The notes: generated by a model from the letters alone, not told the origin. A stretch of 64,000 nt of DNA from Pseudisothecium myosuroides (GCA_951799445.1 OX637297.1:13950001-14014000); one strand, 5' to 3'. Numbered from the stretch's first letter, positions 23,731 through 36,757 are shown. Translations and numbers: made by a program.

Positions 23731-25446
23731 CTAGCCAAGTGGGGTAACTCTGTGACTTTTCTTGGTTTTCTTCGGTTTCTTCTTTGCTTCCTGTACCTCT
23801 TTTGCTGCTTCTTCCGCAACGATCTCACTTCTCGTTTTTCGCTTGGATATTGCAATGTCATTGTCAAGTGGAGGCAGTGGTGGGGGCTGAGACAACTTCA
23901 CCACCCCCCTAGTCACCCCATCTGAGATGGATGCTTGCTCTCTTATTTTTTTTTGACGCTTTAAGTCTGCAGCTTCTTGTCTTAACTTTTCTACTCTTTC
24001 AAATTCTGCATCTTCTTCTTTCATCTTTCTAATATGCTCTTGTAGCTCTGACTCAACTCCTACCTTGCAAGACATACTAGAAAAAATAGCAAGAGGCTCT
24101 GTGATAGCATCAGGCTGAATTTCAACTACAACCTCTAGGCTGTTCTTAATAGGATCTACGACTTCATTTATAGATGGTAGGTGGGAACGTTTGACAGACT
24201 TTCCCCTACCAGCGGCACTGCCGTTGCCCAAACTTTTCGACAAATTAGTCCCACCAGTCAAGCCATCAGTCCCGACGGTCCCACTGAGGCTCACCATAGG
24301 AAGTGTGCTTTCTGTATAAATCACAGTTTTAGAGTCGTCCAAATCTCGAGTTCGTGTGGACACCATGTATCTTTGTAATTGCTCTTGGTATAGTTTCTCT
24401 GGATCTAAACAACAAAAAAACACAGGTAATTTAGTGAGGTTGTAAATCAGTAGATGGAGACCAGAAATCAATAGACAACCCTTTGTAGTTCGTACCGTTA
24501 TGTGGATGTTTTTCTACTGCTGCGTACCAATTGTACAGAGGTTTGTACTTGACATTAGATTTCCATGTACCAATATCTAACTCACGTACTAAATATTTAC
24601 TGTTTGTACTAAATAGTACAAAATATGTGATTGTTTGCACAAGGCTGTATTCAACAGGACAGAATTGCGTACCAATATGTGAATGGGAGTCCAAAATTGT
24701 CAATGTCAAGTTTGCGAGGAGCCTCTCTTGCTCCTCCTCTAACTTCAAAGATTGTACCAATTGTTGACGAGTTGCGTGTAATTTGCCAAATCCGGAACTA
24801 GTAAACGAAGAGGGATGCACTGTTGTACAACAAGATGTATTTGCGCAATGGCTAGAAACTCCAAACCAGACCCCCGCACACCAAGGATGATATAAGTGGC
24901 CACATGTGCACACTATAATGTCCTTGCGGGGAAATCTGCTGAAGCAAAGTGCACAGTCTGTCAAAGAAATGTTGTCAATATCAAAAACGGTCTTGAGCTC
25001 AAATTGAGAGCACAAAGGCTATGGTCTCAAATCCACTCCAACTTCACCTCTCTTCATTTTAGCAATTTGGGATGATAAGGCATCAAATTGCCTCTTCAAA
25101 CACTTCTCTCGAGCTTCAAGATTTTTGTACCTTAAATCACATTGTTCCAATTCCAGTACAGCTGCATCATGATCGATCAGAGCGTCCTTTACCATCTCAT
25201 TATATGCTTCCAATGTATCCAAGGCAACCTCCACATACTCTGCTTCATGCTGTAGCTTCAAAACTTTGCCTTTAGTTTTCCGCAGCACTCCTTCTTGTAA
25301 GGCCTTGGATTGCAACTCAATTCTCTCTTTTCCAACATTGACATAGTCTTTTGTTACAGCATGCAATTGTAATCCTACCAACTTCGTCAAGTCGATGAGG
25401 TAAGTGATGTCTTTTTCACTTTCTGTACCGTCTCATACAATACTAT

Positions 25447-28400
25447 TGTCGAGTGCGTAATCTAGGCGTAAGTATTCTTAACAACAAAACGTGTTAAGAT
25501 GACACAAGTTATCGTCCCAGGAGATTCCAGACGTTATCTCAAAATTAGTTTTTCTAGACCTCTCAGTTTCCGGATTTTGACCGCCTCCAGAGGGGTCCGT
25601 CCAACTCACAAACTCTCTTCCGGAACTTCTTCCCTTTCGGATTCACTCTTGAATCTGGCTCTATCTGATTTTCTGGTTTCGACCCTCTGACAAATTGGTT
25701 TTCTATACCTTTGTTTTACCCTCAGAGGGTTCCTCACTTGCTCTTTCGAGGGGTAGGGAACTGCACCACTCTGTATCTGATATAAACTCTACAAACAAAA
25801 CACAACCCAAGAATAGATCTAGTCGAGTAACAGGGTGGCATCCTCACAACATCCCGGATGGCCTATCCGGAAAGCTGGTCACACAGGGTAGCGTTAGGTC
25901 CTCTTTACTACAATGACGGATACCGGACTTCCGGATTTAAAGGGATGACTTCCTAGCTCTTGACCACTCATGAGGTTGACTAGTCTTTTGGTGGGGTGGA
26001 AATGTTCCTCTGGCGGTTGCCGATCTCCGCACGGAACCGCCCCTGCGAATTCTAGACTAGCTTCCGGACCACTACTTGGTCTCCACCGGATTATCATACC
26101 AGAGATTTAAAGGCGCCACTTTCTCACCGCGCAAGTCTAAAACTCATCTGTAAAACACACTCAGCCTAATCCGGCAGCCCAAGAATCCGGATTCCTCCCC
26201 TTGCATACTCTCACTTACACATCCACACAAGTGACTATAGACGCGATACGCAAGAGAATAATCCACAAGTGCTTTCCTGAATGCCTCAGATTAAATATAC
26301 AGGGAAAGGAATGACAGGCCAATAAGCCGGCCTGCCCTTAAAAACCCACAAAAAGGCGACCCAAACAGCCACCAGAAAATCGGCCAACAGCCAAACAAAA
26401 AGCAAAAAGCAAAAAGGCAACGGCCCTGAGGACCGTTCCAGGAATATCGGGAAACCGTTAAACTCCTAAAAGCCCGGAACTACGGGCCCCACATCCGGGC
26501 AACCCGGTTCCAGAACTACTATCCGGTTAAAATCCGAACTATCATTACTATTGCCCTAACTAGTCACCTTGCCCTCCTGGCTTTCTTTATTGAAGTGCCA
26601 CCTTGTGATGGCGATCCACCTGACTTCTTGGGCGGGGTGGTCATCGTCTTCGACCGGGTGCGGGGATGATGCAACTCCTCTTCCTCCGATTGAGTCGTTT
26701 CCTCATCTTCTTCTCCTTCCAATTCCGGATCCGTCTTGTTCAGTAGCCGCCGTCCCTTTGGTTTTGGAACAATAAGATCTATGAGCTGGGACGGCGCTGG
26801 TGTCTAGAGCATGGGCTGGAGCATGTGAGTAAAACTCACCGGATCCGTCCGTGCCGGATTCAGCACCATTCCAGGTAAGGCTGGTTCCCAGAAAGTGGAA
26901 GAAATCGGTCAATCCAGGAGTGAGTTTGGCCACTGATGCAATCCTTCCGTTTGGTACGACTGAAACGATGTCCTTCACCAGAGTCGTACCCGGGGTCGAT
27001 TCCGGATCCGGTCAAGATTCCGTAAACTGCTTCACCAGCGAACGCTTCTTCACGGACGATGGTGTTCCGGCTGCTGATGTTCCGGCGACTGATCTGCTCT
27101 TGGCTGGAGAGGGTTGGTTCTGCGCTCCTCCTTCTTGCATCAAGTCAAAAAGCCCTTGGTCCAATCCCTCAAGCGGATCGAGGTTGCCCAATAATTGCCG
27201 GACTTCCTTCAGTATTCCCTCAATCCGGACTTCAAAGTCCACCAGAATGTTGACCACCTTCGATCCGACCACGTGACCGTCCGCCACCATCTTGGAATTC
27301 CAGAGCGTGGCTTTGGCAAGAATATCTGCCGGATTGTCAAACAAGTCCCAAACATTCCGGACCAGATCCATGGCTTCTCCCTCCTTCGCTTCGGCGGCGA
27401 TCTTTTCTAGGTCTGCCCATGCAGCTTGCTCTTGGAACCGGTCCCGTTCTTGCTCCAAGGTCAGGATCCGGTCTTCCAACTGCTTCACTGCTTCCGGATC
27501 CGGCTTTTCCATCAAAGCCCCTAGGATCTGAGCTTCTTCTGTCACCCCCAATTTCCCGCATACGTTTCGGATCAGGGCCGTCATCCTCTCGTTCTGCCCC
27601 TTGGTGGCCCTCAGCTAGTTGATGGTGGCCTCGAACTGATCTGATTCCAGAAGTGGATCCCGGGGCTGCTCCATCTCTTTGGCTTCTTGCTTCCCTCAAG
27701 CAGTTGGATCCGTAGACTTCCGGCATGTCCCTGAAACGTTGGGTGACGCGTGCTCTGTTTCCGGTTCATCTTCTTCCGGGTCGATCTCATCCGGTTCATC
27801 TTCCGAGGGGAGTCCGTACTTCAGAAGATTTTCTCCCTTCCGGTACACGGTCTTTTCCGGTTCGGTCAGCGCATCCTTTGAGTGATATAGTTGGAAAAGG
27901 TAGGGGCTAATCGGGCTGGACTTCTTATTAGCGATATTAACCTCTAACTTTTCCACTACGGAGTGAATGATCACTCCCCAACTGACCGATCTAGGAGCCG
28001 GAATCTCTCTATCTCCTAGCGCTCCAAAAGTCGTATTTGCCACAGTCAGTGTAATCCGGGTGGGCTTTTCCGGATACAGAATCGGGATGAGGAAGGCCAA
28101 CAACTGCCCATCTCGGGAACTCCTACAGTCACTCGCGGCATTCTCCTCCTTCGAATCCGCATGAATCCGGAAGACGTTAGCGGCATACCTATCTGTCCGG
28201 GCTGCTCTCCCGGATCCCCTAGTTGGCATAAAGTACGCCTTCGCCCACAACTCCGGAGTTCAGGCCCTAGAACGACCCCTAAGAGTCAAATCGAACTGAT
28301 TGCCAACTCCGGAAACGAGTTCGTCAATCAGTTCTTCACTCCGGACGTTCCACGGCCGTTTTATAAACCCTAGGCACCCCATGATCTCTAGGTCCTTCTC

Positions 28401-28934
28401 TAACTCCTTGAGGCGCTTCGGATCAATAGGAATCACCGGGCGTACACCTCGGGCTGACACTTCCGGCCTCCGGACTTCGCTTGTTTCTGCCATCTCACCG
28501 ACGATTAAGACAATCCGGTGCAATTGGCACCTTCCTCCCTTTCTCTCCCCAATCACGCCCTAACTCACCACTCTTTCTTTCTTTTAACACACCGTGGAGA
28601 AGCACGGGGAAAAGAGGCAGAATGAGGCTGGCGGTGGAGTTTAAATCCCTGTTGGAACCCTAAGTTCCCGACCAGCTAAAAGTTCCCATAAGTTCCCTAG
28701 CCGGAACCTAGGTGGTAGGTCCCTACGATCCGGAACTTTCCGGCTTTCCGGCGACTGGTTCCGGATGACTGCGTAACCTAATTAGAGTTTTATCTTTCCT
28801 AGGAAAGGATTAATTTCTAATTCTAACATCTAGGTCCTAATTCCGTATTCTACTGCAAAAATTGAAAAAATTCTGCTACTTTTATCTTTACTTGTTTGCT
28901 ATTTGGGAGTTTCCGGATGTTACGTACTCCTACA
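25447..28934 (-). mobile_element. Family A LTR (copy A3), 3.49 kb
   Basis: Read on the minus strand it starts TGTAGGAGTACGTAACATCC and ends TACGCACTCGACA. Flanks are ACTAT (25442-25446) and AGTAT (28935-28939), a 5-bp target duplication with one mismatch. It contains the A-type ORF, the hairpin near 25720 and the CTCCTGGGACGATA box near 25515. It interrupts the zinc-finger gene copy 2, and the imperfect duplication suggests an older insertion. Confidence 0.85.
26564..28493 (-). pseudogene. Family A LTR protein (copy A3)
   Basis: Start MAETSEVRRPEVSARGVRPV. The helical domain holds MGCLGFIKRPWNV, then LYPEKPTRITLTVANTTFGA and SSPISPYLFQLYHSK. An acidic linker, RKSTD, and a coiled coil (LEDRILTLEQERDRFQEQAA) follow, then HVVGSKVVNILVDFEVRIEG. 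The frame is broken by TGA near 28260 (W codon in A2), a stop near 27700, TAG at 27617-27615 (W in A2), and others downstream. The domain order matches families D and B. It is not a polyprotein and its role is unknown. Confidence 0.7.
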
Positions 28935-29734
28935 AGTATCCATCTTGTACTAAGTCTTTCGAAGTTCTGCCGTAGGGTCATTGAAAAGGTCGTCGATGCC
29001 TTCTGCGTTGTATAATTCCTTCTTGTTGGAGCCGGTGATGTTGGCAATGGCCGCCAAACACAACGTAATCTTCTTGAACCATTTGCTCCGCTGATTTTTA
29101 TTGGAAGTTCCTACAAACTCTGCCCAACTTACAGGGTTTTTTCTGCGCTTCTCCATGATGATCCCCCTAGCAAATTGCTTTGCTATCACCTTAGAACTTG
29201 GAAGATCTCGTAAATACACAAGTGGCAAAATTTGAAGAATACGATGAAGAACTTCTTCATCCTTGCATTCCGCATAACCGTACCCATATCTTCCATTTCT
29301 CTCCTTCGCTAGTCCAAAAACATCACTCACATCTTTCTCAACAAGATCGTGTGGAATTCTAAGTTTATGTGGGTTTTTATCGTGTTTGGGTAAGCCATAC
29401 TTGGTCTCAAACTCCTCTGTAGTAACAGCTCGAGGAGGAGGATGCTTCTTCAGAGAAGCCAACTTCTCTAATTCCTTCTCCAAAGGACTCTGCTCCACCT
29501 TCGCGTCTACAATATTGTCGGCCCTTGGCGAGGTAGCAAGAAATATCCTCCATGAAGTCCTTGTTTCTAAAAACACTAATGCTGCAGTGCTCATCTTCCC
29601 CTGAAAAAAAGACGGCTCTGAACCACCCACTCATCATCGGACGCCATTGTCTTCAACGACTACCAAAAAAAGTCAAAAAAAGTTGTTGTAAGCAATTATG
29701 TCCGCAAACTCGTAAAAAGTGTATCTAAAAAGTA

Positions 29735-30150
29735 CAAAATATACTTAAACAATGTATGTATTGTACAATGACTATACTAGTGAACTCTCTTGTCTCATTT
29801 CAAGGAAAACCATGTACCCTAGTTAGGACAATGTAGACTCTCGACACTGTACGAAAACCATTGTGTACCTAACCACGGAAATGTTGTACTGAAACATTGT
29901 ACATATTGCACAGTGATTGTACCTATGAATTCTATGAAGGAGGCATGCTGTATCTAACAAGTAACAATGTAACGGCTATATTAAAACATTGTGCATATTG
30001 TTCTTTGATTGTATCCAATGAACTCCGTAAATAATGCCTACATTCTATAATCAAGGTGTGTTGAATCTACCAACGTACACGCTATACTAAAACATTGTAC
30101 ATATTGTACAGTAATTGTAGCCACTGATGCCATGAAGGAGACATGTTGTA
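29735..30150. repeat. Degenerate tandem repeat, about 90-145 bp
   Basis: AAACATTGTACATATTGTACAG-like cores occur at 29747, 29892, 29983 and 30089, each followed by TGATTGTA and a Met-rich-looking ATGAAGGAG(G/A)CATG tract in two copies. Spacing is irregular, so this is an old array. Confidence 0.5.
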
Positions 30151-30251
30151 AATCAACCGCTAAAGAAATGTAATCGGCAAATAAACACCTGAATACCGTA
30201 GGTGAGCCTTGCATTCTCAATTGGCCTCAGCATAAATCTAATATCAAGACC

Positions 30252-30420
30252 GATTCATATTGTAAACAAGGCACTTGTTCTAATTTCTAGACTAATTCAT
30301 ATCGTAAGCAAGACGAGTGTTCTAATCTTGAGATTGATTCATATCATAAACAAGACAAGCATTCTAATCTAAAAACAGATTCGTACCATAAACAAGAGAT
30401 ATGTTTGTAAACAAACTGGG
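30252..30420. repeat. 42-bp tandem array, four units
   Basis: ATTCATAT/ATTCGTAC cores start at 30253, 30295, 30337 and 30379, an exact 42-bp period. Each unit carries TAAACAAGxCxxGTTCTAAT. It is non-coding. Confidence 0.8.
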
Positions 30421-31329
30421 CAGAAATCAACCTTTGCAGAAATCGACCTCGGTGCGTTCAGCGTCCCTTGTCGCTATTCTCCCATGAATCCATAAACTGT
30501 AAGCGGAGTTGTGAGGTCGGTCCACTTTCTTCAACTTCCATTCACTGCAAATTCAAAACAATTAGACACAATTAGACAAGATTAGACAAGATTAGGATAC
30601 CGCTCCATTTTTTCGAATGTGCACCTGGGAGAGAATGTCGTTGCAAAAGCACAGCGTAAAACCTGGACGTTGTAGGTGAATCCCGATTTAGATGATACGT
30701 GGTGGACGGCTATTGGTACATGATGTACAACAAGTATGTACAGTACGCTCCTTGTACGATGGGCGAACCCTAGAGACTGTCACGGGGTTCAGGCTAAAAA
30801 ACCTCCAATAGAGAAAACTGGAACCAAAATGTCATTTATACCAAAGTGAGATGTTGGCCCATGTCAATGAAAAGGTCTTCTCTTAGATTCTAAAATTTAA
30901 AATGAAAAAAATACATTTTAAAGTCAAAATTTAGGCCTCGTACTGAAATCACACATTTGTAAGGATATTTTCTTATTGAATTTCCCAAATCCTAATGAAA
31001 TGCCAAAACATTGTACCTAAACATTAGAACATTGAATGTAGCTCTTTGCATTGCAAGAATGAACCCCTAAACTTGACACAATAAGTACAACAATGCTAAA
31101 GTTGAATCTGTGACAGTACAAACATTTTATGTTTGTACTCCCTATATTGAAATAATACATGAAAGTCACTTTTTGTTATGCAATTTTCAATGTACCCGAG
31201 ATGTAAGACTTTGTCTTATTTTTTTTCTTCAAAAAAACGACCATAACTATATAACTAAATTGACTCTAAACTTTCATCCTGTGCAAAAAATTTGCCGTGA
31301 CTACGATTTTGGACAACCGTAGTGTGCTT
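30421..31329. other. No gene seen
   Basis: Spacer between the zinc-finger gene copy 2 and the hAT element. The short ORF at 31110-31322 has no visible domain and is probably chance. Confidence 0.4.
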
Positions 31330-31364
31330 TCACCCTCAGGAAGTCTGTGTTAGCCTAAACCGTT

Positions 31365-31560
31365 GCCTCGGGTCCATCCACGGTGGTCTGTTTAGACAAA
31401 GACGGACCCAAACGACGTCCATCCACAATGGTCCGTCCGTAGGGGGACGGATCCAGAGTAGTCCGTCCACAAGGGTCTGTCCAGACTGGTCCTACCGTTG
31501 TGGTCCGTCTAGACAGCAATTTACGACAACAACGACACCCTAGTCCGATGAGTCCGTCCA
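31365..31560. repeat. hAT left subterminal repeats
   Basis: GTCCATCCACGG, GTCCATCCACAATGG, GTCCGTCCGTA, GTCCGTCCACAAGG, GTCCGTCTAGAC and GTCCGTCCACTGTGG occur within 200 bp. The same words cluster on the far side at 59728-60010. Such clusters are binding sites for transposase in known hAT elements. Confidence 0.55.
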
Positions 31561-31888
31561 CTGTGGTTGGTTCGTTGTCCGACACTGTTCCGGTGGAAAT
31601 AGTGTCATTCCACAACGGGCTGGTATATAATCGTATTTCCGAATTTCTCGGAACACCTTTCCTTGTTGCTCTCTGGTCTATCAACTTGGTTGGTGTACAA
31701 CCATTGCGCTAGAACGGAGTTCAAGACGACCGTATTGGAAGAGCATGTGCCGTGTGAATAGCAAGTGCTTCCTCCACGCTATACTTCACTCATAATACTA
31801 ACCTTTTTCTGTATTGGTGGGTGCAGGGGTTTGTGGGTTACTGGTTAGTTTGTTCGTGGGTGGTGATTAGACAGAGGAAACAAGGGCA

Positions 31889-32235
31889 ATGAGAGGGTCC
31901 TTAAGGATTTGGGATCCATGGGATACCCAAACCAAAAAAAGGAAAGTGGAATGCAAGGCATGCAAAGTGACCATAAGTTATAGAAAGGATCGATTGTTTT
32001 ACCATTTGGGGTGAAAAGGGAACGACAAGAATAGCCTATCCGAGTTGAGGTCTTGCAGGAAAGTGAATGCAATGGTGGAAACCATGTTTTTCAGTTGTGG
32101 TGGAAACGTTCCACTAGTACCCGTTCATGGAACCGCATGTGAGGAAGAAATAACCTCGCCCTCCACTTTGCCCTCGAGTGTGACTCGAAATGTACAACAA
32201 CAGAATACCGCAGTATCTGTCTTCGGAGGCAGCTA
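31889..32235 (+). pseudogene. hAT transposase N-terminus with BED-type zinc finger
   Basis: From ATG 31889 the peptide includes KRKVECKACKVTISYRKDR followed by LFYHLG. The C-x2-C...H pattern after a Trp/Asp lead is that of the BED finger that binds DNA in hAT transposases. The frame meets TGA at 32012-32014, continues open in the same frame, and stops at TAG near 32233. A probable intron or decay separates it from the next block. Confidence 0.55.
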
Positions 32236-32288
32236 GACCTAGTTTTACCCACACTCGGTCAATGCGGCAATTATTTGTTTAGGAAGGA

Positions 32289-32942
32289 ATGAATACATCG
32301 AAGAAAAAATTATTAGACAAGAAGTGGGCTACTTTTTTTTATGAAGCCAACATACCGTTCAATGTCGCGCGGCATCCTGCCTTCATAGATGCAACAACAT
32401 TGAAGTCTAGGGTTTTGTATGAACCCTCGGGCTACGGTGCGCTTCATATGAAGTTATTGAAATTGGTGAGGGAAGACATGGCGACAACGGTATCTGAGAA
32501 GACAAAGGGGCCAATCCACAAGTATGGGGTGACAATATGCTCAGACGGATGGGACTATGTAACGCACCGCCCCTTGATGAATGTGATGCTATCATGCACA
32601 AGTGGAGAGTTTTTTCTTGGGATATTGACACAACAGGGGAATATAAAGACTCAGCATACGTGGCACACCGTTTGATCGAATACATTGAGGAGGTGGGATC
32701 CCGAGAATGTGGTACAAGTTTGCACCAACAAAGCAGGCAACATGCGCGCAACTGGCAATTTGATCATTGCTCGCTTCCCACAATTGTATTTCCAAGGCTG
32801 CTTGGCACATGCATTGGATCTCTTACTAGAGGATTGGGGTAAAGAAGACTGGATGAAGAGGATGGTGAAACGCGCCAAAAAAATTATAAAATTCATAAAA
32901 ACACACCACATGCCTCTCACCATATTCCGCCGACATTCGCCG
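32289..32942 (+). pseudogene. hAT transposase, DUF659-type catalytic region (part 1)
   Basis: Motifs run DKKWATFFYEANIPFNVARH, then VTICSDGWDYVTHRPLMNVM, then DTTGEYKDSAYVAHRLIEYI, then FPQLYFQGCLAHALDLLLED, then KKIIKFIKTHHMPLTIFRRH. SDGW carries an expected catalytic Asp of hAT enzymes. Two compensating frameshifts, near 32612 and 32697, move the middle section to another frame. LTR A2 interrupts after codon 32940-32942. It is inactive as it stands. Confidence 0.8.
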
Positions 32943-33890
32943 TGTCGTATGCGTAATCTAGGCGTAAGTATTTTTAACAACAAAATGTGCTAAAATGACA
33001 CAAGTTATTGTCCCAGGAGATTCCAGACGTTGATTCAAAATTAGTGTTTCTAGACCTCTAAGTTTCCGGACTTTGACCACCTCGAGAGGGGTCCTTTCAA
33101 CACACGAACTCTTTTCCGGAACTACTTCCTTTCCGGATTCTCTTCCGGATCCGGCTCTACCCAATCTTCCGGTTCCGTCTTTCTAACAAGTTGGTTTTCT
33201 ATACCACTGTTTTATCCTCAGAGGGTTCCTCACTTGCTCTTTCCGAGGGGTAGGGAACTATACCACTCCGTATCTGACATAAACTCTATTAACATAAAAC
33301 AAAACACAACCCAAGAATAGATCTAGTTGAGTAAATAGGGTGGCATCCTCACAACATCCCGGATGGCCTATTCGGAAAGCTGGTCACACAGGGTAGCGTT
33401 AGGTCCTCCTTACTACAACGACGGATACCGGACTTCCGGAACTAAGGGAATGACTTCCTAGCTCTCGACCGCTCATGAGGTTGACTAGCCTTCCGGTTGG
33501 GTGGAAATATTCCTCTGGCGGTCGCCTATCTCCGCACGGAACCGCCCCTGCGAATTCCGGACTAGCTTCCGGACCACTCCTTGGTCTCCACCGGATTACC
33601 GTACCAGCAATTTAAAGGCGCCACTTTCTCACTACGCAAGTCTAAAAACTCATCTGCAAGTGTCGCAATGTGAATTATTGTTTTTTGTAAGTTATCTAAA
33701 CCTTGGAACGGAAACCGTGATCTGGGATCTGGAATTGAGTAAGAGATAACGGAAAACCGGAAATTAACTACGGAACGGAATAGGTGACAATCCGAATTTG
33801 ATCTGAATCTAAACCGGATTAGAATTGGAGCGGATCTGAGTTGGAACGGATTGGGTCAGGAACGGATTTGGTCATGATGACAGATCAGAC

Positions 33891-33900
33891 TATAAATAGG
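33891..33900 (+). promoter_or_regulatory. TATA box upstream of the B1 ORF
   Basis: TATAAATAGG lies 280 bp before the B1 start codon. The matching sites are 52598 in B2 and 50909-50901 (minus strand) in B3. This placement suggests that the LTR ORF has its own promoter. Confidence 0.6.
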
Positions 33901-34170
33901 CTGACCAATCCAGTTGCCACTCTTTTTCAAATTTCTTTTGCAGAAATCGCTCTCCAGCGCATACTTAGCTTCCTTCTCCAGCGATTTGTTCCCTTGTTCT
34001 GTGAGTTTGTGTGTGCGTGTGTGTGTGAGGGCGCGCAGCGCTTTAGTATTTGTTGCAGGTTTAGAGGTATTCCGGTTGAGATCGGAAGAGCGAAGGTGAG
34101 AAACGAGACGTGCGGCTAGGAGAGGGAAAGGTAGCCTCAGTCAAAATCCGGTTTAGCACAGCTCGTGTCC

Positions 34171-35934
34171 ATGCCTCAGCTCCGCAAGAGTAGAGCAGGG
34201 CCGTCCAGTTCCTCCGTAGTAGAAGTTAAACTCCGGAAGGTGTGTCCAATTATTCCAGCAGACGAGAAGGAAAAGGACAACCTGATAGAGGATCTTGCCA
34301 AGATGGGTTGCGGAGGACTGATCGATAAACCCTGGGGGTTTAGGGAGGAGCGGATGATTCGAGAGCTGTTGGAAAAACTCTCGAATCAGTTCGACAAGAC
34401 CATCCGCGGAATTTCGGGCAGTTGGACGGAAGAGATGTGGAAGGCCGTGTACGAATTCCGGTCAGGAGGTCGAGGGATGGCCACCTCGAAGGAGGGTTAC
34501 ACTCGGGGGAAGTTCCGGTGCACGGTGGACTCGAAGGATGGGCATGCGGTCGCGGATTGTTTGGACGACCGGCATCGAAACCTTCTGCAGTTCCTGGTTC
34601 CGATCATCCACCCGGAGAAGCCGACGAGGGTGACCATTGCCATCGGGAACCTGATTTTTGGAGCCCTGAGCGGGGAACGGAAAGTAGACTGGGCCAGGAT
34701 CTTTTCCGATTTGGTCAACCGTCTGATTCCAAAGATCGGAGGAAGTAGGCCGACTCCGTTGAGTCCCTACATCTTCCATCTTTACAAGCACAATCAACTC
34801 TTCACGGATACGGAGGAGAAGGAGTGGAAGACTCATGAGTCACTCCTGAAGTATGGGGAATCGGAAGAAGAAGAAGAAGAACAGGAGGAAGTATCCGGTT
34901 CCGAGGAAGAAGAAGTGGAGGAGCAACACCGGCCGCAGCACAAGCGGCAGAAGACGACGCCTCCTCACCGGAGAGGAACCCCAACCCCTCCGAGTGAGAC
35001 CTCCAACCTTGGGAAGAAACCGGTTTTTGAAGAACCGGGTCCTTCCGGATCGGATCCAACGGATCCGTTCAACCAGCTGATCAACATCTTGAGCGATGTG
35101 CGAGCAGACTAGGCGGTGAAGAAGCTGGTTCTGAACCAGATCAGTAAGCTGGTGGGAGCACCAGAGGATAGCAACCTCGCAGGAGTGGTTGCAGAATTCA
35201 TCTCCAGCCCGGATGAGATCCGGAAGCAAAAAGCGGAGATACGACGACTCCAAGAGGAGAACGAGTCGTTGAAGACGGAATTGTTGCTCCTCAAGGAGGA
35301 CATGGCTACCACACGGGAGATGGCGGAGGCTACCCGGAAAGTAGCCGAGGATGTGAAGGCCACTTTTGGGACAACCGGAGAGGCCGTCACCAAGTCCAAG
35401 CTGTTTGACGAGGGAGTCCTCAAGGAGAAGAACATATCCGAAACCAGGTTCGTCCGGATCTTGACGGACTACTCCGAGAAAGTGGAATTGGTGATGATGG
35501 AAGCGCGAGAAGCTGCAAACCGGATGGAGGAGAACAGCCGGAAGCTGAACGGAGTGACATTGTCACGGTCGTTCCATCTGTCCGACCTTTCAATGCCCGG
35601 GTCTTTTCCGAACGTGGGCATTCAGACGGAAGGAAAGGAGGGAACTCCCCAGTCAAAGAAGAGTGGGAGGAAGCTCGCGCACACCATCAACTTGGATTCG
35701 TCACCGGATCTCCCAGAACGTGAAACCGGGGAGCGGAACCGGAACCTGACGGACGTCTTCGAACAACTTGGAACGGACCCGCCTTGAAGTCCCACACTGA
35801 ACCCGGGGCAAGATCAAGGTATGGATCTGACCTCAGATCAGGGTGAGGATCAAGATCAGAGCGTGGACCAAGGCGAAGACCAAGTTATGGACGAAGGAAC
35901 GGATCAAGGAGTAGATCCGGTTATGATAGGATAG
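34171..35934 (+). pseudogene. Family B LTR protein (copy B1)
   Basis: ATG 34171 (MPQLRKSRAGPSSSS). The N-terminal helical domain carries MGCGGLIDKPWGFREERMIR, then IIHPEKPTRVTIAIGNLIFG and LSPYIFHLYKHNQ. An acidic run, a basic HKRQKTTPPHRRGTPTPP linker, a coiled coil (EIRRLQEENESLKTELLLLK) and a segment matching the family A/D motif (ETRFVRILTDYSEKVELVM) follow. The tail is rich in DQG repeats and ends DPVMIG. TAG at 35110-35112 replaces the TGG of B2, and TGA near 35785 adds a second stop. The function is unknown. Confidence 0.75.
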
Positions 35935-36099
35935 TTAGGATTTTAGTTGTAAATATTTGTTAGTTAGGACCGGACCGGATTTGATCCGGATGTGTCTGGT
36001 CTGGATCGGATGTTTTCCGGTCTGGCCGGCTCAGCAGGGACCGAAAGTTCCGCGCGGACTTTCTGGGCCCCTTTTTGTTGACTTTTGAGTTTTAAAGTG

Positions 36100-36106
36100 T
36101 ATATTA
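36100..36106 (+). promoter_or_regulatory. Second TATA-like box of B1, after the ORF
   Basis: TATATTA (TATATAA in B2 at 56612-56618) precedes AGTCAGTCTCTGCGAAGGAG. It lies about 1 kb before the LTR end. This is where a retroelement genomic promoter should be, which would place the ORF inside U3. Confidence 0.5.
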
Positions 36107-36757
36107 GTCAGTCTCTGCGAAGGAGACTGGGAGTCTTTTCTCTTGAGTTTTTGTGCATGTTCTATTGACTTCTTGTTGTACGTCTCTCCCGCGCGTGGCA
36201 GGGTTGTTTTAGTGAGGAGATAGGAAAATGTATGCAGATTCTAGAGAGATTTCTCCCCTTAGTGCGTTTGTTTTGCTCTTATGTGCATGTGATTGGGTAT
36301 TCTAAGTGTTGGGAGCGGATTTTAGTTCCTCAGCGCCTCTACAGTTCACGATTCCGGGCGAGAAAACCGTTGTTAGGCTAGGCGGATAGGGAAGGAGTCT
36401 TTAGTCGCGCTAGAACTCCTGGATAGGAAATCCGGTTGAGTGTCCGATCTCCTGTGAGGTCTCGCTGCCCTAGTTGGTAAACGGAAGGACTTTAGTTGAT
36501 GTTGGAACGGACGAGTTCGCTTGTAACCACCTAACTTTGCGCGGAGGGAACTTGGCATCAAGGTCGTTGTAGTATGAGAGGATCGTACGGGGGGTCTTTG
36601 TGTGACCTGCAAACCGGATCGCTGTCCGGGTGGCTGTGAGAGATCAAACCGGATCCGCGCTAGTGTAGGAAGTAGTGGAATAGAGAAGTGGGTCTTCAGC
36701 CACTATAAGTCACGGAAGGAGTGGCGGGCTTGCCACTCTCAAAAGCAAGCGGCGAAC

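Larger units (their letters stand above)
23731..29647 (-). pseudogene. Coiled-coil plus RING-like zinc-finger gene, copy 2, split by LTR A3
   Basis: Possible start ATG 29647-29645. The conserved box lies at 29630-28950 (EEFETKYGLPKHDKNP, RYGYGYAECKD, IAKQFARGIIMEKRRKNPVS), matching copy 1 at 10709-9115. LTR A3 then interrupts. Next are a coiled coil (25420-25022), TAG at 25021-25019, and in the same frame the finger CALCFSRFPRKDIIVCTCGH plus LYHPWCAG (25015-24480). The last exon begins at 24407 after TTGTTTAG and encodes a charged tail ending KKPKKTKKSHRVTPLG. TAG for CAG is the likely break. The function is unknown; the basic tail suggests nuclear location. Confidence 0.6.

Noticed and set aside
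36540..36640. GTAGTATGAGAGGATCG resembles the sarcin-ricin region of large-subunit rRNA
   Set aside because: The match is short, is not extended by other rRNA sequence, and varies between LTR families in ways rRNA would not allow.
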